Source of the DNA: Luzula sylvatica
Lineage: Eukaryota; Streptophyta; Magnoliopsida; Poales; Juncaceae
Assembly (NCBI GenBank): GCA_946800325.1
Contig: OX326958.1
Coordinates: 64,274,366 to 64,338,365, forward strand
Reading direction: 5' to 3'
DNA: 64,000 nucleotides
Shown: positions 25,964-37,255 of the stretch, piece by piece
Layout of the letters: every line of letters starts with the position of its first letter
Position numbering within the stretch: the stretch's first letter is position 1
Position numbers and translations under genes: made by a program
Notes under the pieces: generated by a model
What the model saw: only the letters and a program-made list of their open reading frames with translations
What the model was told of the DNA's origin: nothing
Databases searched by the model: none

Positions 25964-26224
25964 TTGCGGTATAAGTGGACATCAGATATAGATGTTGAAA
26001 GAGCCAAAAAAGTATTCGAAAATATTGCAAACAAAAACTACAAGAATATGATGAATCAAGAGCATGATACATTTATATATTATTTCAAACCTAAACCCCA
26101 AAACTGGAAGAAATTCCAGTTTCAGAGAGTCCCACAAAAACATTGGCATGAAATAAGCAGTGAGCATGGTCGTGGTCTTAAGAAAGATTGGTTGAAGAAA
26201 TCACGACACGATGTAAAATTTTGA
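25964..26224 (+). CDS. Hypothetical ORF, 86 aa, possible transposon or gene fragment
   Basis: Not recognised. An 86-codon frame rich in Lys, Asn and His (RAKKVFENIANKNYKNMMNQ, then a Trp/Phe-rich part with NWKKFQFQRV). A second short open stretch just upstream, 25579-25706 (HFKVLDGNTHVVQTITCIVH, ending EFDQDDNDH), has similar composition. The spacing and tryptophans recall degenerate plant transposase-associated proteins only vaguely, and I make no claim of homology. It may be a decayed fragment. Confidence 0.2.
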   Translation: MRYKWTSDIDVERAKKVFENIANKNYKNMMNQEHDTFIYYFKPKPQNWKKFQFQRVPQKHWHEISSEHGRGLKKDWLKKSRHDVKF

Positions 26225-27614
26225 AATCGAATTCCACTATCAGTGAGCATGGTCGTGGTTGGCCAGAGATTGATAATTTTGAAATCGAATTATATATGTA
26301 AAATTTCTACCTCTTTTTGTTTTATTACCAATTATTACCTTCATTTTTTCTAACCATGTACTATGAATCAATCAAAGAAAAACCGGCACGATGCCAATTG
26401 TTTAGGAAAATCAAATTGTGTTGTGATGAATCGTAATCGTACGTGGACACCAAGTCTCAACATATACTCGTGAGTATATTAAGAACTAACAGAATTTTTA
26501 TGCATTCGTTTATGTGTTAATCAAGATATTTTGTTTATTTAGATAATAGGAAATATATGAACCTTCTAGGATTAAGAAATATGGAGAAGACAAGTTGAAG
26601 TATTCAAAATAGAAGATCGATCTACGTAGCAGATAACTGAACAACCTGATATGTGGCGTAGCTATTCAAAGCATTTAGAAACAAAGGACCGAGACTGTGT
26701 TACTGGACTGAGGCTACTCTCTGCGCTCATTGATTGTAGGAGATCACAAGATCGAATCCGCCGCGATGCACCAATTTTTTAACCTATTTTTACAGTAGAA
26801 ATTGGCTTAATTTTCAGTCCCAAATTGCTCAATTTTTGTAGGGAATTTTCTTAAACCCCCTAACTTCTACAAATATTAAAAACAGATTCTTTCACTTATT
26901 TATTGGAGTATTGATGTAAAGAAAATAATATTTTATTTTCTAAAATATTAGAAAAAATCTTCTTTATGACATTATTTATTATATCCATACTTACTATAGA
27001 AATACATTAGTTTCTATAATATTTTCTTAATTAAAAATACAAAAAAAAATATTAGAAAAAATATTCTTTATGACATTATTTATTTCTTATTCTTATATCC
27101 ATACTTACTATAGAAATACATTAGTTTCTATACTATTTTCTTAATTAAAAATACAAAAAAGAACTCAAGTAAGATATTTTTGTAATGTCGATATTTTTAT
27201 AAATTAATAATTTTGAAAAAAAAAAGATACCTTAATATTCAGACAAAAACATAAAAAATGATTTATATTTTGGATAAAATTATATATTTGGGCCAAAAAT
27301 GATACAGGTTTTTTTCAAATAAATAAATATATATTTGGGAAAAAAAATGTATAAAGAAAAAATAAACTTAAAATCCAATAAAAATTGTCTTTTTTTAGAC
27401 CCAAGTATATATTTAATTGTGTGGATAAGAACTATATATTTGTCGATGAAGAAACATGGCATTCTAGCAAAACATAATCAAATTCTTTTAGAAGATAATA
27501 TTTTGATCAAACTTCGATGACCAAAGTATGCAAATGAGTAATTTTCAAAGAATTTTACTTTTTTTTTTGTTTAAATCTTCAAAGAATTTTTAAAAGCAAT
27601 TCAAGAACAACTAA
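26225..27614. other. Intergenic DNA
   Basis: No gene seen. A two-copy tandem duplication of about 105-115 bp spans about 26945-27165 (shared words ctttatgacattatttatt, ccatacttactatagaaata and cattagtttctata). The rest is AT-rich. Confidence 0.5.
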
Positions 27615-27792
27615 TGTTAACATAATGGATCATCCAATAAGATATAATGGATGATCCGCTTATGTTTGTGGAATTATTCAATTCAGCCCTTTGTTTCTTT
27701 ATTATTTGTGTTTTAGGTTAGAAACTATATAAACTAGATTATGTAATTGTTTTGGACCATTATGCAAAAATACCTTCTCTCTCATTCTCACA
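27615..27792 (+). repeat. 5' LTR of the Copia element
   Basis: 178 bp, begins tgttaacataatgg and ends ctcattctcaca. Contains the TATA-like tatataaa near 27727, the likely promoter. An internal inverted pair ggatcatcc / ggatgatcc lies near its left end. Confidence 0.95.
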
Positions 27793-30700
27793 TGGTATCA
27801 GACGCCGCCTCTTCTCCTGGCGCAAGCGACTCCCTCTCTGCCGCCACCATGGAGCAAGCATCTCTCTCCGTGCAAGCTACTCCTGGCGATGTTCCATTGC
27901 CGCGCAGCACACTCCTCTCCTCTTCTGCTGTCGCAGCACACAACTCTGCCGCTGAATCTCCCTCTCCACCCGCGGCACCATACCCTGGTCCTTCTTCCTC
28001 CGCTGCACACCTCTCTCAACCGCCGGACCTTCTTCCTCCGCTGCCGCCATCGTCTTTTTGGCCCAGCGCACAATACCCTGGTCCTTTCTTCTCCACTCCT
28101 CTGGCCGAGCACCCACCTGGTCCTCTCTTCTCGGGTGCAACTTTTCTGCACCCTCTCGGATCTTCACTCGGCCTCGAATATTCTGCCCCGAATAATCCTC
28201 TCGGCCACCAGAACCTTGGCCCCATATTTTCTGGCCCCAATTTTCTGCCGCGAATAACCTACTCGCCTACTTCGCCGCGAGTCTCTCCTTCTTTTCCGCC
28301 CGGGTTTCCCGCTCCTCCAACCATCTCTCACGCTTCCGCCCCACGCTTTATTCCGGCCGGATCGTTTGGCTCTCAATCCGCGCCCCCGCTTGGCGCATAC
28401 GGTCCGCCCATGTCTCATCAAATTGGCCATCCTTCTCTTCCGATTAGTGCCAACCTCTCTTATTCGGGTGACACACCTACCTCTCGCGCACCGGTTACAT
28501 TCAATCACCCGCTCTCGATTAAGTTGACTCGCGAGAATTTTCTCCTTTGGAAATCGCAAGTCATTCCAGTTCTAACCGGTTACGGACTCATGCATTTCGT
28601 CGATGGTTCTCAACTCTCGCCTCCCGCGCATATTACCGTTCAAGATGGCGATTCTTATTCTTTTGCCGTCAATCCGCATCACGAATTTTGGAAACGTCAA
28701 GATGCTCTCATCCTTGCGTGGCTTTTCTCATCTCTCTCCGAGACGGTACTTGTTCAATTTGTAAACTGTAGCACGTCCTCGGATCTTTGGCGAGTCATCC
28801 ATCAATTATACGCCAATCCGGCGATGTCCTCTCTTCTCGAAATCAAGCAACTTCTCCACTCGACCAAAAAGGACACCCTCTCTTGTTCGGATTACGTACA
28901 AAAGATGCAAACCCTTGCGGATCGCCTCGCTTCTTTGGGGTCCCCAATTTCAGAGATGGATCTTGTTCATCACATCCTCAACGGACTTGGCCGCGAGTAC
29001 GACTCCTTTGTCATGAACGTTTCCATGCGTCCGAATCCGTTGCCTCTCATGGAACTTCTCGGTCACCTTCGTTGCCTCGAGCGTCGCCTCGACTCTCATG
29101 ATACTATGCCGCCGATTGCCCAAATTGCCGCCGCCAAACCTAAGGTTCCGAACTCTTTTGCAGGTTTACTTCCGACACCGGGTCACACCGCACCTCCCCG
29201 GTTCTCGAGGCCTCCTTTTCCGAATCGTGGTCGTGGCAACGGTGGACGTGGTGGCCGCCATAGTCGTGGGGGACGTAAATCCGACGAAGTGTGCCAAATT
29301 TGTGACAAGCCGGGCCATGTTGCGTTGCGTTGTTGGAGCCGTTTCGATGCAACTATTCAACCGATGACGACTGCTTCGCCTCAAGCCCAAACCGCGCAAG
29401 CCATCTCCACCGATCCTCCACCGAACTCCGTCGTACCCACCGAGTGGTTTCTTGATACGGGTGCCACGCATCATGTGACGGCTGATCTCAACAACCTCTC
29501 GACACACTCCATGTATCTCGGCCATGATCAACTACGTGTCGGCAATGGTGAAGGTTTAAAAATTCTTAACCTTGGGTCTTCTCATATTTCTTCTCCATCT
29601 AAGTCTTTCCTTTTAAAAGATATTCTTCATGTCCCGTCCATCACTCAAAATCTTTTAAGTATCTCTCGTTTTACTCGTGACAATAATGTTTATCTTGAAT
29701 TTTATTCTTCCTTTTGTTTTGTCAAGGATCGAGCAACGCACAAGGTGCTTCTTCAAGCCACTCTTGTTGATGGTCTTTACAAGCTTTCTTCCTCCTTAGT
29801 GTGTTCGCCCCTAGCTTTCTTGACGAGTCGAGTTTCTGCCGATACGTGGCATCGTCGTTTTTGTCATGCGTCATCTTCCACCACCGCTCATCTTTTAAAG
29901 AAGTTTTCTCTTCCGTTTATGTCTCAAACTATTTCCTTTTGTAACGATTGTTCTAAAGCAAAAGCACACAAATTACCGTTTTCTCGTTCTAGTTTTTGTG
30001 CTAAGTTTCCTCTTGATGTTGTTCATTCGGATTTGTGGGGTCCGTCTCCGGTAGTATCGAATTCGGGTTATAAGTATTATGTCATTTTTATCGATGAATT
30101 CTCTCGTTTCACTTGGCTATATTTTCTTTCTTCCAAGGATCAAGTGTCCGTTGTGTTTGAGAAATTTAAAAAGGTTGTGGAAAACTTGTTTGCTCGATCC
30201 ATCAAGGTTCTCCAAACGGATGGTGGTACCGAATACAAGCCGATTTTTCGACTTCATCCCGGCATCACGCCTCAACTTTCATGCCCTCACACCCCCGAGC
30301 AAAACGGTGTAGCCGAGCGCAAACATCGCCATATCCTCGAGCTCGCCCTTTCATGCATCTCCTCCGCTTCCATCCCTCTCGAATATTGGGATGAGGTATT
30401 TTTAAGCGTTATTTTCATTATCAATCGCTTACCTATATCTTCGCAAAAATCTCCTTTCGAGTGTCTTTTTCAAAAAGTGCCTGATTATGCGTTCTTACGA
30501 GTACTTGGTTGCGCATGCTTTCCGAACTTGCGCCCCTATAATAAGAACAAGCTCGAATTTCGTTCGCTACCGTGTGTCTTTATGGGGTATTCATCAACCC
30601 ACAAAGGATACAAATGCCTTCATCTTGAGACGAATCGAGTGTACATTAGCCGTGATGTCACCTTCGACGAACAAACATTCCCGTTTGCCGCGCGACATGA

Positions 30701-32774
30701 TCCGCCTTCCTCTAGGACTATTGATACGTTTTACTCTCCTCTAACGGTTTTGCCATTTTTTAGGGACACTCGGGAGGACATCGCTCGGCACTCGACGCCC
30801 ATGCCCGCCCCTCATACTCGCAATGCGGACTTCCGCGGTCACCCCTCTCATGTTGACGCTATTCGGCCGGTCCCCTCGCGCACAATCGGTACCACCGAGA
30901 CGGTATCACATGTGCCTCCTAGTCCACCGAGACCCACGTGCCCTACCGAGTCCGCCGAGCCTACCTCGGTCTTACCCCCTGACGCTTCTAGTCCGCCGAG
31001 ACCGCCGACCTCCATCGAGCTTGCCGAGCATTCCTCGGTCTTAACCCCCGACGTGCCCCTACCTTCTTCCTCGTCTACGTCGACACTCGCCGTTCCTACT
31101 CGCCAACATCCCATGGTCACTCGTCAACGTGACAATACACGTCGCCTCAGAGACCTCTCCGATTACCATCTTTACACAGCCACGAAGCATCCCTTGGCCT
31201 TCTCCGTATCGGTGGATGACGACGAACCGACGTGCTTCTCGAATGCCAACAAGCATCTTCCTTGGCGCCAAGCCATGGCTCATGAACTCGATGCCCTAGT
31301 TCAAAACAAGACGTGGATCCTAGTGCCACCACCCTCCAACCAACACGTCGTGGGATGCAAATGGGTATACAAGCTCAAACGACGTCCGGATGGATCCATT
31401 GAACGTCACAAGGCGCGGTTGGTTGCCAAAGGTTACAACCAAACCGAAGGTGTTGATTATACGGAGACGTTTAGTCCGGTTGTCAAACCGGTTACCATTC
31501 GGGTAGTGCTCTCGATCGCAATTTCTCGCGGTTGGACCCTACGACAACTTGATGTCAACAATGCCTTTCTTCACGGGGATCTTCATGAAACGGTATACAT
31601 GTCTCAACCTCCCGGTTTTACTAACTCGGAATTCCCCAACCATGTATGTTTGTTGAAGAAGGCACTTTACGGTCTCAAGCAAGCGCCCCGCGCGTGGTTT
31701 CATAAACTTCGCGCGGCCCTCCTTAGCCTCGACTTCACTGTGTCTTCATCGGATTCATCCCTCTTTATCCGTACCTGCGATGCCCATACGGTATTTCTTC
31801 TTGTGTATGTTGATGATATCATTATTTCGGGCAGTGATGAGTCCATCGTCGACACCCTCATTCGTGAACTTGGTGCTCGATTCTCGTTGAAGGATCTCGG
31901 TGTGCTTTCGTACTTTCTCGGAATCCATGCCGTTCACACCCCAAACGGCATTCACCTCAACCAAGCTCGCTATATCTCCTCTCTTCTCGGGAAAACCAAA
32001 ATGGATGGAGCCAAGCCGATTTCTTCTCCTCTTCCATCGGCCTCGGTTCTCTCCAAGTACGAAGGTAAACCTCTCGACGATCCTTTTGAATATCGGAGTG
32101 TTGTAGGTGCACTTCAATATGCCACTATTACCCGACTGGACATTTCCTTTGCGGTCAACCGACTATCGCAATTCATGCATTGTCCCACCGAGGATCATTG
32201 GACCGCGGTGAAACGGGTCCTTCGCTATCTAAAAGGATCCATTACTCACGGCTTGCACCTCTCCAAATTTGACGCTCCGACCCTTCATGCGTACTCCGAT
32301 GCCGATTGGGCGAGTTGTCCCGATGATCGCCGCTCCACAACGGGTTTTTGCATCTATCTCGGACCGAATCTAGTTTCTTGGAGCTCAAAGAAGCAACACA
32401 CCGTTGCTCGGTCAAGTACCGAATCGGAATACCGGAGTCTTGCAATGGCCACCGCCGAGGTAATCTGGCTCCAATCTCTCCTTCGCGAGCTCAATTTTCC
32501 CCTTTTAGCCTCGCCGGTACTTTGGTGCGACAACTTGGGTGCAACCTTCCTTGCATCCAACCCCGTCTTCCATGCTCGAACGAAGCACATCGAGATTGAT
32601 TTTCACTTCATCCGTGATCGCATCGATTCCAAGCAACTACAAGTGAAATTCATTTGCTCTTCCGATCAAGTTGCGGATGCCCTAACCAAAGCTCTTCCCG
32701 CTCCGCGTTTCATTGCTCTTCGTTCCAAACTCACCGTTGATGCCTCCCCGGTTTCGTTTGAGGGGGGATGTTAA
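27792..32774 (+). CDS. Copia Gag-Pol polyprotein, about 1660 aa
   Basis: One uninterrupted frame. Domains by base: Gag of the UBN2 type from about 28490 ([12 protein letters not shown]); CCHC zinc knuckle [14 protein letters not shown] near 29290; aspartic protease [10 protein letters not shown] near 29450; integrase zinc-binding region near 29850 ([10 protein letters not shown]); DDE core with HSDLWGP near 30025, QTDGG near 30216 and AERKH near 30315; reverse transcriptase from about 31270 with the catalytic [12 protein letters not shown] near 31800; RNase H with YSDADWASC near 32293. The ATG at 27792 straddles the LTR/primer-site junction; an in-frame ATG at 27747 lies inside the LTR. The stop codon falls in the first bases of the 3' LTR. 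The integrase second-D-to-E spacing is 31 residues, about four fewer than usual. The N-terminal 230 residues are Pro/Ser-rich. Confidence 0.95.
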   Translation: MVSDAASSPGASDSLSAATMEQASLSVQATPGDVPLPRSTLLSSSAVAAHNSAAESPSPPAAPYPGPSSSAAHLSQPPDLLPPLPPSSFWPSAQYPGPFFSTPLAEHPPGPLFSGATFLHPLGSSLGLEYSAPNNPLGHQNLGPIFSGPNFLPRITYSPTSPRVSPSFPPGFPAPPTISHASAPRFIPAGSFGSQSAPPLGAYGPPMSHQIGHPSLPISANLSYSGDTPTSRAPVTFNHPLSIKLTRENFLLWKSQVIPVLTGYGLMHFVDGSQLSPPAHITVQDGDSYSFAVNPHHEFWKRQDALILAWLFSSLSETVLVQFVNCSTSSDLWRVIHQLYANPAMSSLLEIKQLLHSTKKDTLSCSDYVQKMQTLADRLASLGSPISEMDLVHHILNGLGREYDSFVMNVSMRPNPLPLMELLGHLRCLERRLDSHDTMPPIAQIAAAKPKVPNSFAGLLPTPGHTAPPRFSRPPFPNRGRGNGGRGGRHSRGGRKSDEVCQICDKPGHVALRCWSRFDATIQPMTTASPQAQTAQAISTDPPPNSVVPTEWFLDTGATHHVTADLNNLSTHSMYLGHDQLRVGNGEGLKILNLGSSHISSPSKSFLLKDILHVPSITQNLLSISRFTRDNNVYLEFYSSFCFVKDRATHKVLLQATLVDGLYKLSSSLVCSPLAFLTSRVSADTWHRRFCHASSSTTAHLLKKFSLPFMSQTISFCNDCSKAKAHKLPFSRSSFCAKFPLDVVHSDLWGPSPVVSNSGYKYYVIFIDEFSRFTWLYFLSSKDQVSVVFEKFKKVVENLFARSIKVLQTDGGTEYKPIFRLHPGITPQLSCPHTPEQNGVAERKHRHILELALSCISSASIPLEYWDEVFLSVIFIINRLPISSQKSPFECLFQKVPDYAFLRVLGCACFPNLRPYNKNKLEFRSLPCVFMGYSSTHKGYKCLHLETNRVYISRDVTFDEQTFPFAARHDPPSSRTIDTFYSPLTVLPFFRDTREDIARHSTPMPAPHTRNADFRGHPSHVDAIRPVPSRTIGTTETVSHVPPSPPRPTCPTESAEPTSVLPPDASSPPRPPTSIELAEHSSVLTPDVPLPSSSSTSTLAVPTRQHPMVTRQRDNTRRLRDLSDYHLYTATKHPLAFSVSVDDDEPTCFSNANKHLPWRQAMAHELDALVQNKTWILVPPPSNQHVVGCKWVYKLKRRPDGSIERHKARLVAKGYNQTEGVDYTETFSPVVKPVTIRVVLSIAISRGWTLRQLDVNNAFLHGDLHETVYMSQPPGFTNSEFPNHVCLLKKALYGLKQAPRAWFHKLRAALLSLDFTVSSSDSSLFIRTCDAHTVFLLVYVDDIIISGSDESIVDTLIRELGARFSLKDLGVLSYFLGIHAVHTPNGIHLNQARYISSLLGKTKMDGAKPISSPLPSASVLSKYEGKPLDDPFEYRSVVGALQYATITRLDISFAVNRLSQFMHCPTEDHWTAVKRVLRYLKGSITHGLHLSKFDAPTLHAYSDADWASCPDDRRSTTGFCIYLGPNLVSWSSKKQHTVARSSTESEYRSLAMATAEVIWLQSLLRELNFPLLASPVLWCDNLGATFLASNPVFHARTKHIEIDFHFIRDRIDSKQLQVKFICSSDQVADALTKALPAPRFIALRSKLTVDASPVSFEGGC
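27793..27803 (+). promoter_or_regulatory. Primer-binding site (initiator tRNA-Met type)
   Basis: tggtatcaga directly abuts the 5' LTR end. This is the standard plant Copia primer site, complementary to the 3' end of initiator tRNA-Met. It also encodes residues 2-4 of the polyprotein if the ATG at 27792 is used. Confidence 0.85.
32758..32768 (+). promoter_or_regulatory. Polypurine tract
   Basis: ttgaggggggatg reads into the 3' LTR. The gaggggga run immediately before tgtt is the expected plus-strand primer, and it is also translated as the last residues of the polyprotein. Confidence 0.8.
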
Positions 32775-32946
32775 CATAATGGATCATCCAATAAGATATA
32801 ATGGATGATCCGCTTATGTTTGTGGAATTATTCAATTCAGCCCTTTGTTTCTTTATTATTTGTGTTTTAGGTTAGAAACTATATAAACTAGATTATGTAA
32901 TTGTTTTGGACCATTATGCAAAAATACCTTCTCTCTCATTCTCACA
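32769..32946 (+). repeat. 3' LTR of the Copia element
   Basis: 178 bp; no difference from the 5' LTR was found by eye. Confidence 0.95.
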
Positions 32947-33191
32947 ACTAATAAACTAAAATACAACATTATGGTTTAACTTTTGAACTGAACAAAAATA
33001 GATTAAACTAACATTTCTTACTAAATCACTAATCAGGCAGGAAACAATAAAATGCAACAACACAAAATTATTTCTTCTATTCATAACTTCAATTCCTTTA
33101 AACCATGTCAATAACATTCATGATCCAACACATAACGAAAAGCAAGCCTTCATTTCACGACCTTCTCAAACCCCTAAATACCCGAAAAGCC

Positions 33192-34990
33192 CTAAAGAGA
33201 TCCATTGCTAGGCTCCTCACCATTAGCACCGCCATTATAACAAGAATGTTTCTTGGAAGAACCCTTGCATTTATGAACGGGATATTTGAGGGCATTTAGG
33301 TCCATTTTTCGAAGGGCAGCCTTGCCCAAATCAATACCGCACATATCAGAAAGGCGTATTAAATAAAGCAACACATCAGCTAATTCTTCGCCCAAATGGA
33401 CCTTTTCGCCCTCGTCCCAGTCTGGCAAACCTTTGGGTACTTCTCCTTTCCATTGAAATATTTCAGATAGCTCCCCTACCTCCCCCACCTATTTGCAAAG
33501 TTGAATTCATAAAATTAATATTTAATGAGAACTAATTTGAAATTTGGAGAACCATTTTTTTCTTATCACTCTAATAAACAAATGCATCTTAGGGTGTGCT
33601 CCCGAGTTTTTTATGAAGGGGAGGAGAATGAAGGGGAAGGGAATGGAGGGGAAGGGAATGAATGGGAAGGAAAGAAAAGAATTTTCTCTTGCTCCTGAGT
33701 TCAAAAATGTTTAATGAAGGGGAAAGGAGGGGAAAAAATAACATCATGAAAAAATGACAATTTTACCCTTTAAATAATTACCAACTATATAATAAAAATA
33801 GGGGTATTTTAGGTATTATAATGTTTTAACATTTTGTCCCCTCCATTACCCCCCAAATTTGGGGAGAAAAATATTTGGTCTCTTTTGTATATGGAGGAAA
33901 AATAGTGTCCCCTTCATTCCCTTTCCCCCTCATCAAAAAAAAAACTTGGGAGCAAGATAAAAATTAACCTTCCCCTCCATTTCCATTCCCTCCCTCCCAT
34001 TCCCTCTCATTGGCAGTGAAAAAAGAAGGAAAATTGGGATGAGATAATTCTCTTGGATTTTTAGCATGAAATTTAGTTTTATTCATACCAAGTAGTGTCT
34101 ATTTATGTTTCTTTGTTGTATTTGTCCTGATATTTCTGAAAACATAACCAACTTGATATGATTCAGATTCAAACATGTGTTTTACTGTGCTTCTGATCAA
34201 AAGGAACCCTACATTTAAAAGAGTTTATCCATTTATATTGTTTCAAATGGGCTAAAAAATAGTAATTTACTCTAAGCAAAATAAATTATTCAATTCTAAG
34301 ATTGAGAGCCAAGACATGATTTTCATTTTTTTTATTTCTGGCTTTAAAGAAAAGCAAAAGCAAAATCCCAAATTAGACCAAAGCCAGCATTTTTTAACAG
34401 CAACAAACGCGGCACGCACACACGCACACACACACACACTTTTGCGACTCAAAACCAACAAATTAAAATCCATCAATACTCAAAAGTGAAAGGGAAAATC
34501 AAGCTAATGACTGATTTAATCATTTAAGGAAAGAATAAAGGGTGTGACCCCTCTTGTTTCCCTATTTTTTGGCACTTTCTTTTGCAAATGAGACATGGTC
34601 TCTCTGCACCACACATAGTGGGTGTTTGTGTGTTTTCAGTACATAATACAGGAAAAGGTAGGGTCTTTTTTGCAACAGAACAACCCAAAAAGGAGGCAAT
34701 AGTACCCAAAAGGGGAACAAGGATTAAAGAAGCCGAATCATAAAAAGGGTATAAGAAAACCCAAATCGGGAAAATACTTGAAATTAATAAAATCACTAAA
34801 ATGTTCAGACACTGTTAAAATAAAGAAGGGTCCGAAATAAAATAAAAATTACCAAGGCGAGGAGGAGATTTCTAGGGCTATGAAATTGCTCCCAATCTCT
34901 CTCTCTAGCAAAATCCGCCATTTTCTTCTTCAAATCCTCCAAAGAGACGCTCTTCTGTCCTTCCGCCACGGCATCTGCACCTCCGTTCAT
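33192..34990 (-). CDS. DCTPP1: dCTP pyrophosphatase 1-like (MazG family)
   Basis: Two exons: 34853-34990 (46 codons, MNGGADAVAEGQKS...) and 33192-33488 (98 codons plus stop), joined in phase 0 across a 1364-bp intron, for 144 residues. The junction rebuilds NLLLAL then VGEVGELSEIFQWK, the hallmark of the DCTPP1/MazG fold. Metal-binding ExxE(x)ExxD residues are visible in GEVGELSE and GEELADVLLYL, and the ERDWEQFHSPRN substrate-pocket motif is intact. The family hydrolyses dCTP and modified dCTPs to the monophosphate and pyrophosphate, cleaning the nucleotide pool. Start chosen at the Met that gives the normal family N-terminus; longer in-frame Mets exist upstream but encode a hydrophobic leader that looks like UTR. 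The C-terminus is Ser/Lys/Gly-rich and variable. The gene lies about 250 bp from the Copia insertion. Confidence 0.9.
33595..34015. repeat. G-rich/C-rich inverted repeat in the DCTPP1 intron
   Basis: gctcccgagttttttatgaa followed by GGGGA-rich sequence at 33595-33740 pairs with tcatcaaaaaaaaaacttgg and CCCCT-rich sequence at 33840-34010. A third gctcctgagtt word lies at about 33693. It is probably a MITE inserted in the intron; no clean target duplication was found. Confidence 0.55.
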
Positions 34991-35574
34991 CTTTCCAAAG
35001 AGACACTCTTTATCGAAAGAGAGAGAGGGATTAAAAGAGAAAAAGTAGGGCTCTTTGTCCTTTCTTTTTCGCTCTTTTCTCTGTTGCTGAATAAATACCA
35101 AGGCGAAGAGGATGATTTGTATCGTTATTGTGTATGAAATCATTTAGCGGGTTATAGATAAATAGTTTAAACAACCCGCTTTACAGATCCGCACGGGCGC
35201 ACTACATAACCCGCAAATACCACGAACGTTATTAATTGGAGAGAGAATTTTTAAATTTGAAAATTTAATGAGGTGCGGGTAAAATTGCATGGCAATATTG
35301 CGTTGCGTGGCGTGGCGTATGGAACCACCACAAAATTGTGACCATATTATTGCTCCAAAACTATTGCTATAGAGGTAGGCGTGTTAACCGAAATAATTAT
35401 ATTTTATAGAGTCTCGAAAAAATATTAATTTTTTTTTTGGATATTGTACAAACTCTACGTAAATAAACTTTTGTTTTGAAATATTTTTCATAAAAATTAA
35501 AATTAATTTTAAATATTGTTAAAATATTTTTGAAACCAAAATATTCTTTTTCATATTATTTTAAAAGAAAATTG
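34991..35574. other. Upstream flank of DCTPP1
   Basis: Promoter and leader side of the minus-strand gene, then featureless AT-rich DNA. Confidence 0.4.
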
Positions 35575-37255
35575 CTTGTTTGAATTGAGGGATTTGGATG
35601 GAGATATATTTCAAAATACGGGATAAGTTCAAAATCCGTTGATTGATTTTATGGTGTATTGTATTTTAAACTTCTTATCCATTTATTTTGTTATCCATCT
35701 CAAATTTTGGTATTTCATTCCTAGTTTTTCTTATCCATGTATTCTAATTCTAATATTATATAATATAATTGAATTGTCATATCATACAAAATATATTCTT
35801 ATATAATACAATATAATATAAAATAATTTAATATAAAATAATATAATCTAATCTAATATAACATTATACAATAAAATATAATATATTATAAAGTTTGTTT
35901 GATTTTATGGTGTATTGTATTTCAAACTTCTTATCCATTATTTTGTCATCCATCTCAAATTTTGGTATTTCATTCCTTGTTTTTCTTATCCATGTATTCT
36001 AATTCTAATATTATATAATATAATTGAATTGCCATATCATACAAAATATATTCTTATATAATACAATATAATGTAATATAATATAATATTATACAATATA
36101 ATTTAATATAAAATAATCTAATCTAATCTAATATAACATTATACAATATAATCTAATATAAAATATAATATAAAACAATATAATAAAATATATTATAAAG
36201 TTTGTTTGATTTTATGGTGTATTGTATTTCAAACTTCTTATCCATTTATTTTGTCATCCATCTCAAATTTTGGTATTTCATTCCTTGTTTTTCTTATCCA
36301 TGTATTCTAATTCTAATATTATATAATATAATTGAATTGACATATCATACAAAATATATTCTTATATAATGCAATATAATATAATATAATATAATATTAT
36401 ATAATATAAAATAATTTAATATAAAATAATCTAATCTAATCTAATATAACATTATACAATATAATCTAATATAAAATATAATATAAAATATAATATAAAA
36501 CAATATAATAAAATATATTATAATATAATATATTATAAAGTAATACAATATGTTATGAAACACATAACATAATATAATACAATATAATACAATATAAAAC
36601 AATGTAATCGATATAATATAATAATAATATAAATCAATATAATATAATATAACACAGTATAATGTAATGCAATATAATATAATATAATATATATAAAACA
36701 ATATAATATAATATAATATAATATAATACAAACAATGTAATAAAATATAGTATAAGATAATATAATATAATATAATAAATACAAAACAATATAATATAAT
36801 ACAATATATTATTAATATAATATAATATAATACAATATATTATTAATATAATATAATATAATACAATATAATATAATATAATGAAAAATTAGATAATATA
36901 AAACAATATATTATATAATATAATTTAATATAACATAATGCGAAATAATATTATATAATTAATATAATATAGAATGATAAGATAGGATATAATATATTAT
37001 AATATAATATAATATAATAAGAAAATATTGAAATATTGAAATTATGGATTTTGTACAAAACAATCAAACAAAGAATTTAATATACATGTTTTCAAAATAC
37101 AACAAATCAAACAATCCACATGGATTATCAAATACAAGAATAGTGATATACATGTATTTCACATATCCATGTATATCAAAATCCCCCAAATCAAACATGC
37201 CCGTATATGATATATTCATGTATTCCAAAATCCCTCAAATCAAGCATGCCCGTTG
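35575..37255. repeat. AT-rich element flanked by inverted repeats
   Basis: The left end (gcttgtttgaattgagggat) resembles the reverse complement of the right end (gcatgcttgatttgagggat). Inside are three tandem copies of a 255-305-bp unit starting gattttatggtgtattgtat at about 35647, 35902 and 36206. About 700 bp of (ATAAT)-type low-complexity DNA follows. At the right, two direct copies of a segment with catgcccg are seen. Probably an old DNA transposon expanded by internal minisatellite growth. The long open frames in the ATAAT part are artefacts. Confidence 0.6.

Larger units (their letters stand above)
27615..32946 (+). mobile_element. Complete Copia LTR retrotransposon
   Basis: A 5332-bp element with 178-bp LTRs that appear identical on reading, TG...CA termini, a 5-bp target duplication actaa (27610-27614 and 32947-32951), a methionine-tRNA-type primer site directly after the 5' LTR and a purine-rich tract before the 3' LTR. 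A single intact polyprotein frame runs from LTR to LTR. Domain order protease-integrase-RT-RNase H places it in Ty1/Copia. Identical LTRs and an open frame indicate a very recent insertion. Confidence 0.97.

Noticed and set aside
26690..26795. tRNA- or SINE-like stretch (agatcgaatcc ... caccaa)
   Set aside because: A T-arm-like word is present, but no A box, acceptor pairing or cloverleaf could be formed.
36441..36784. Long Tyr/Ile-rich open frames on the minus strand
   Set aside because: They are translations of the ATAAT low-complexity tract.
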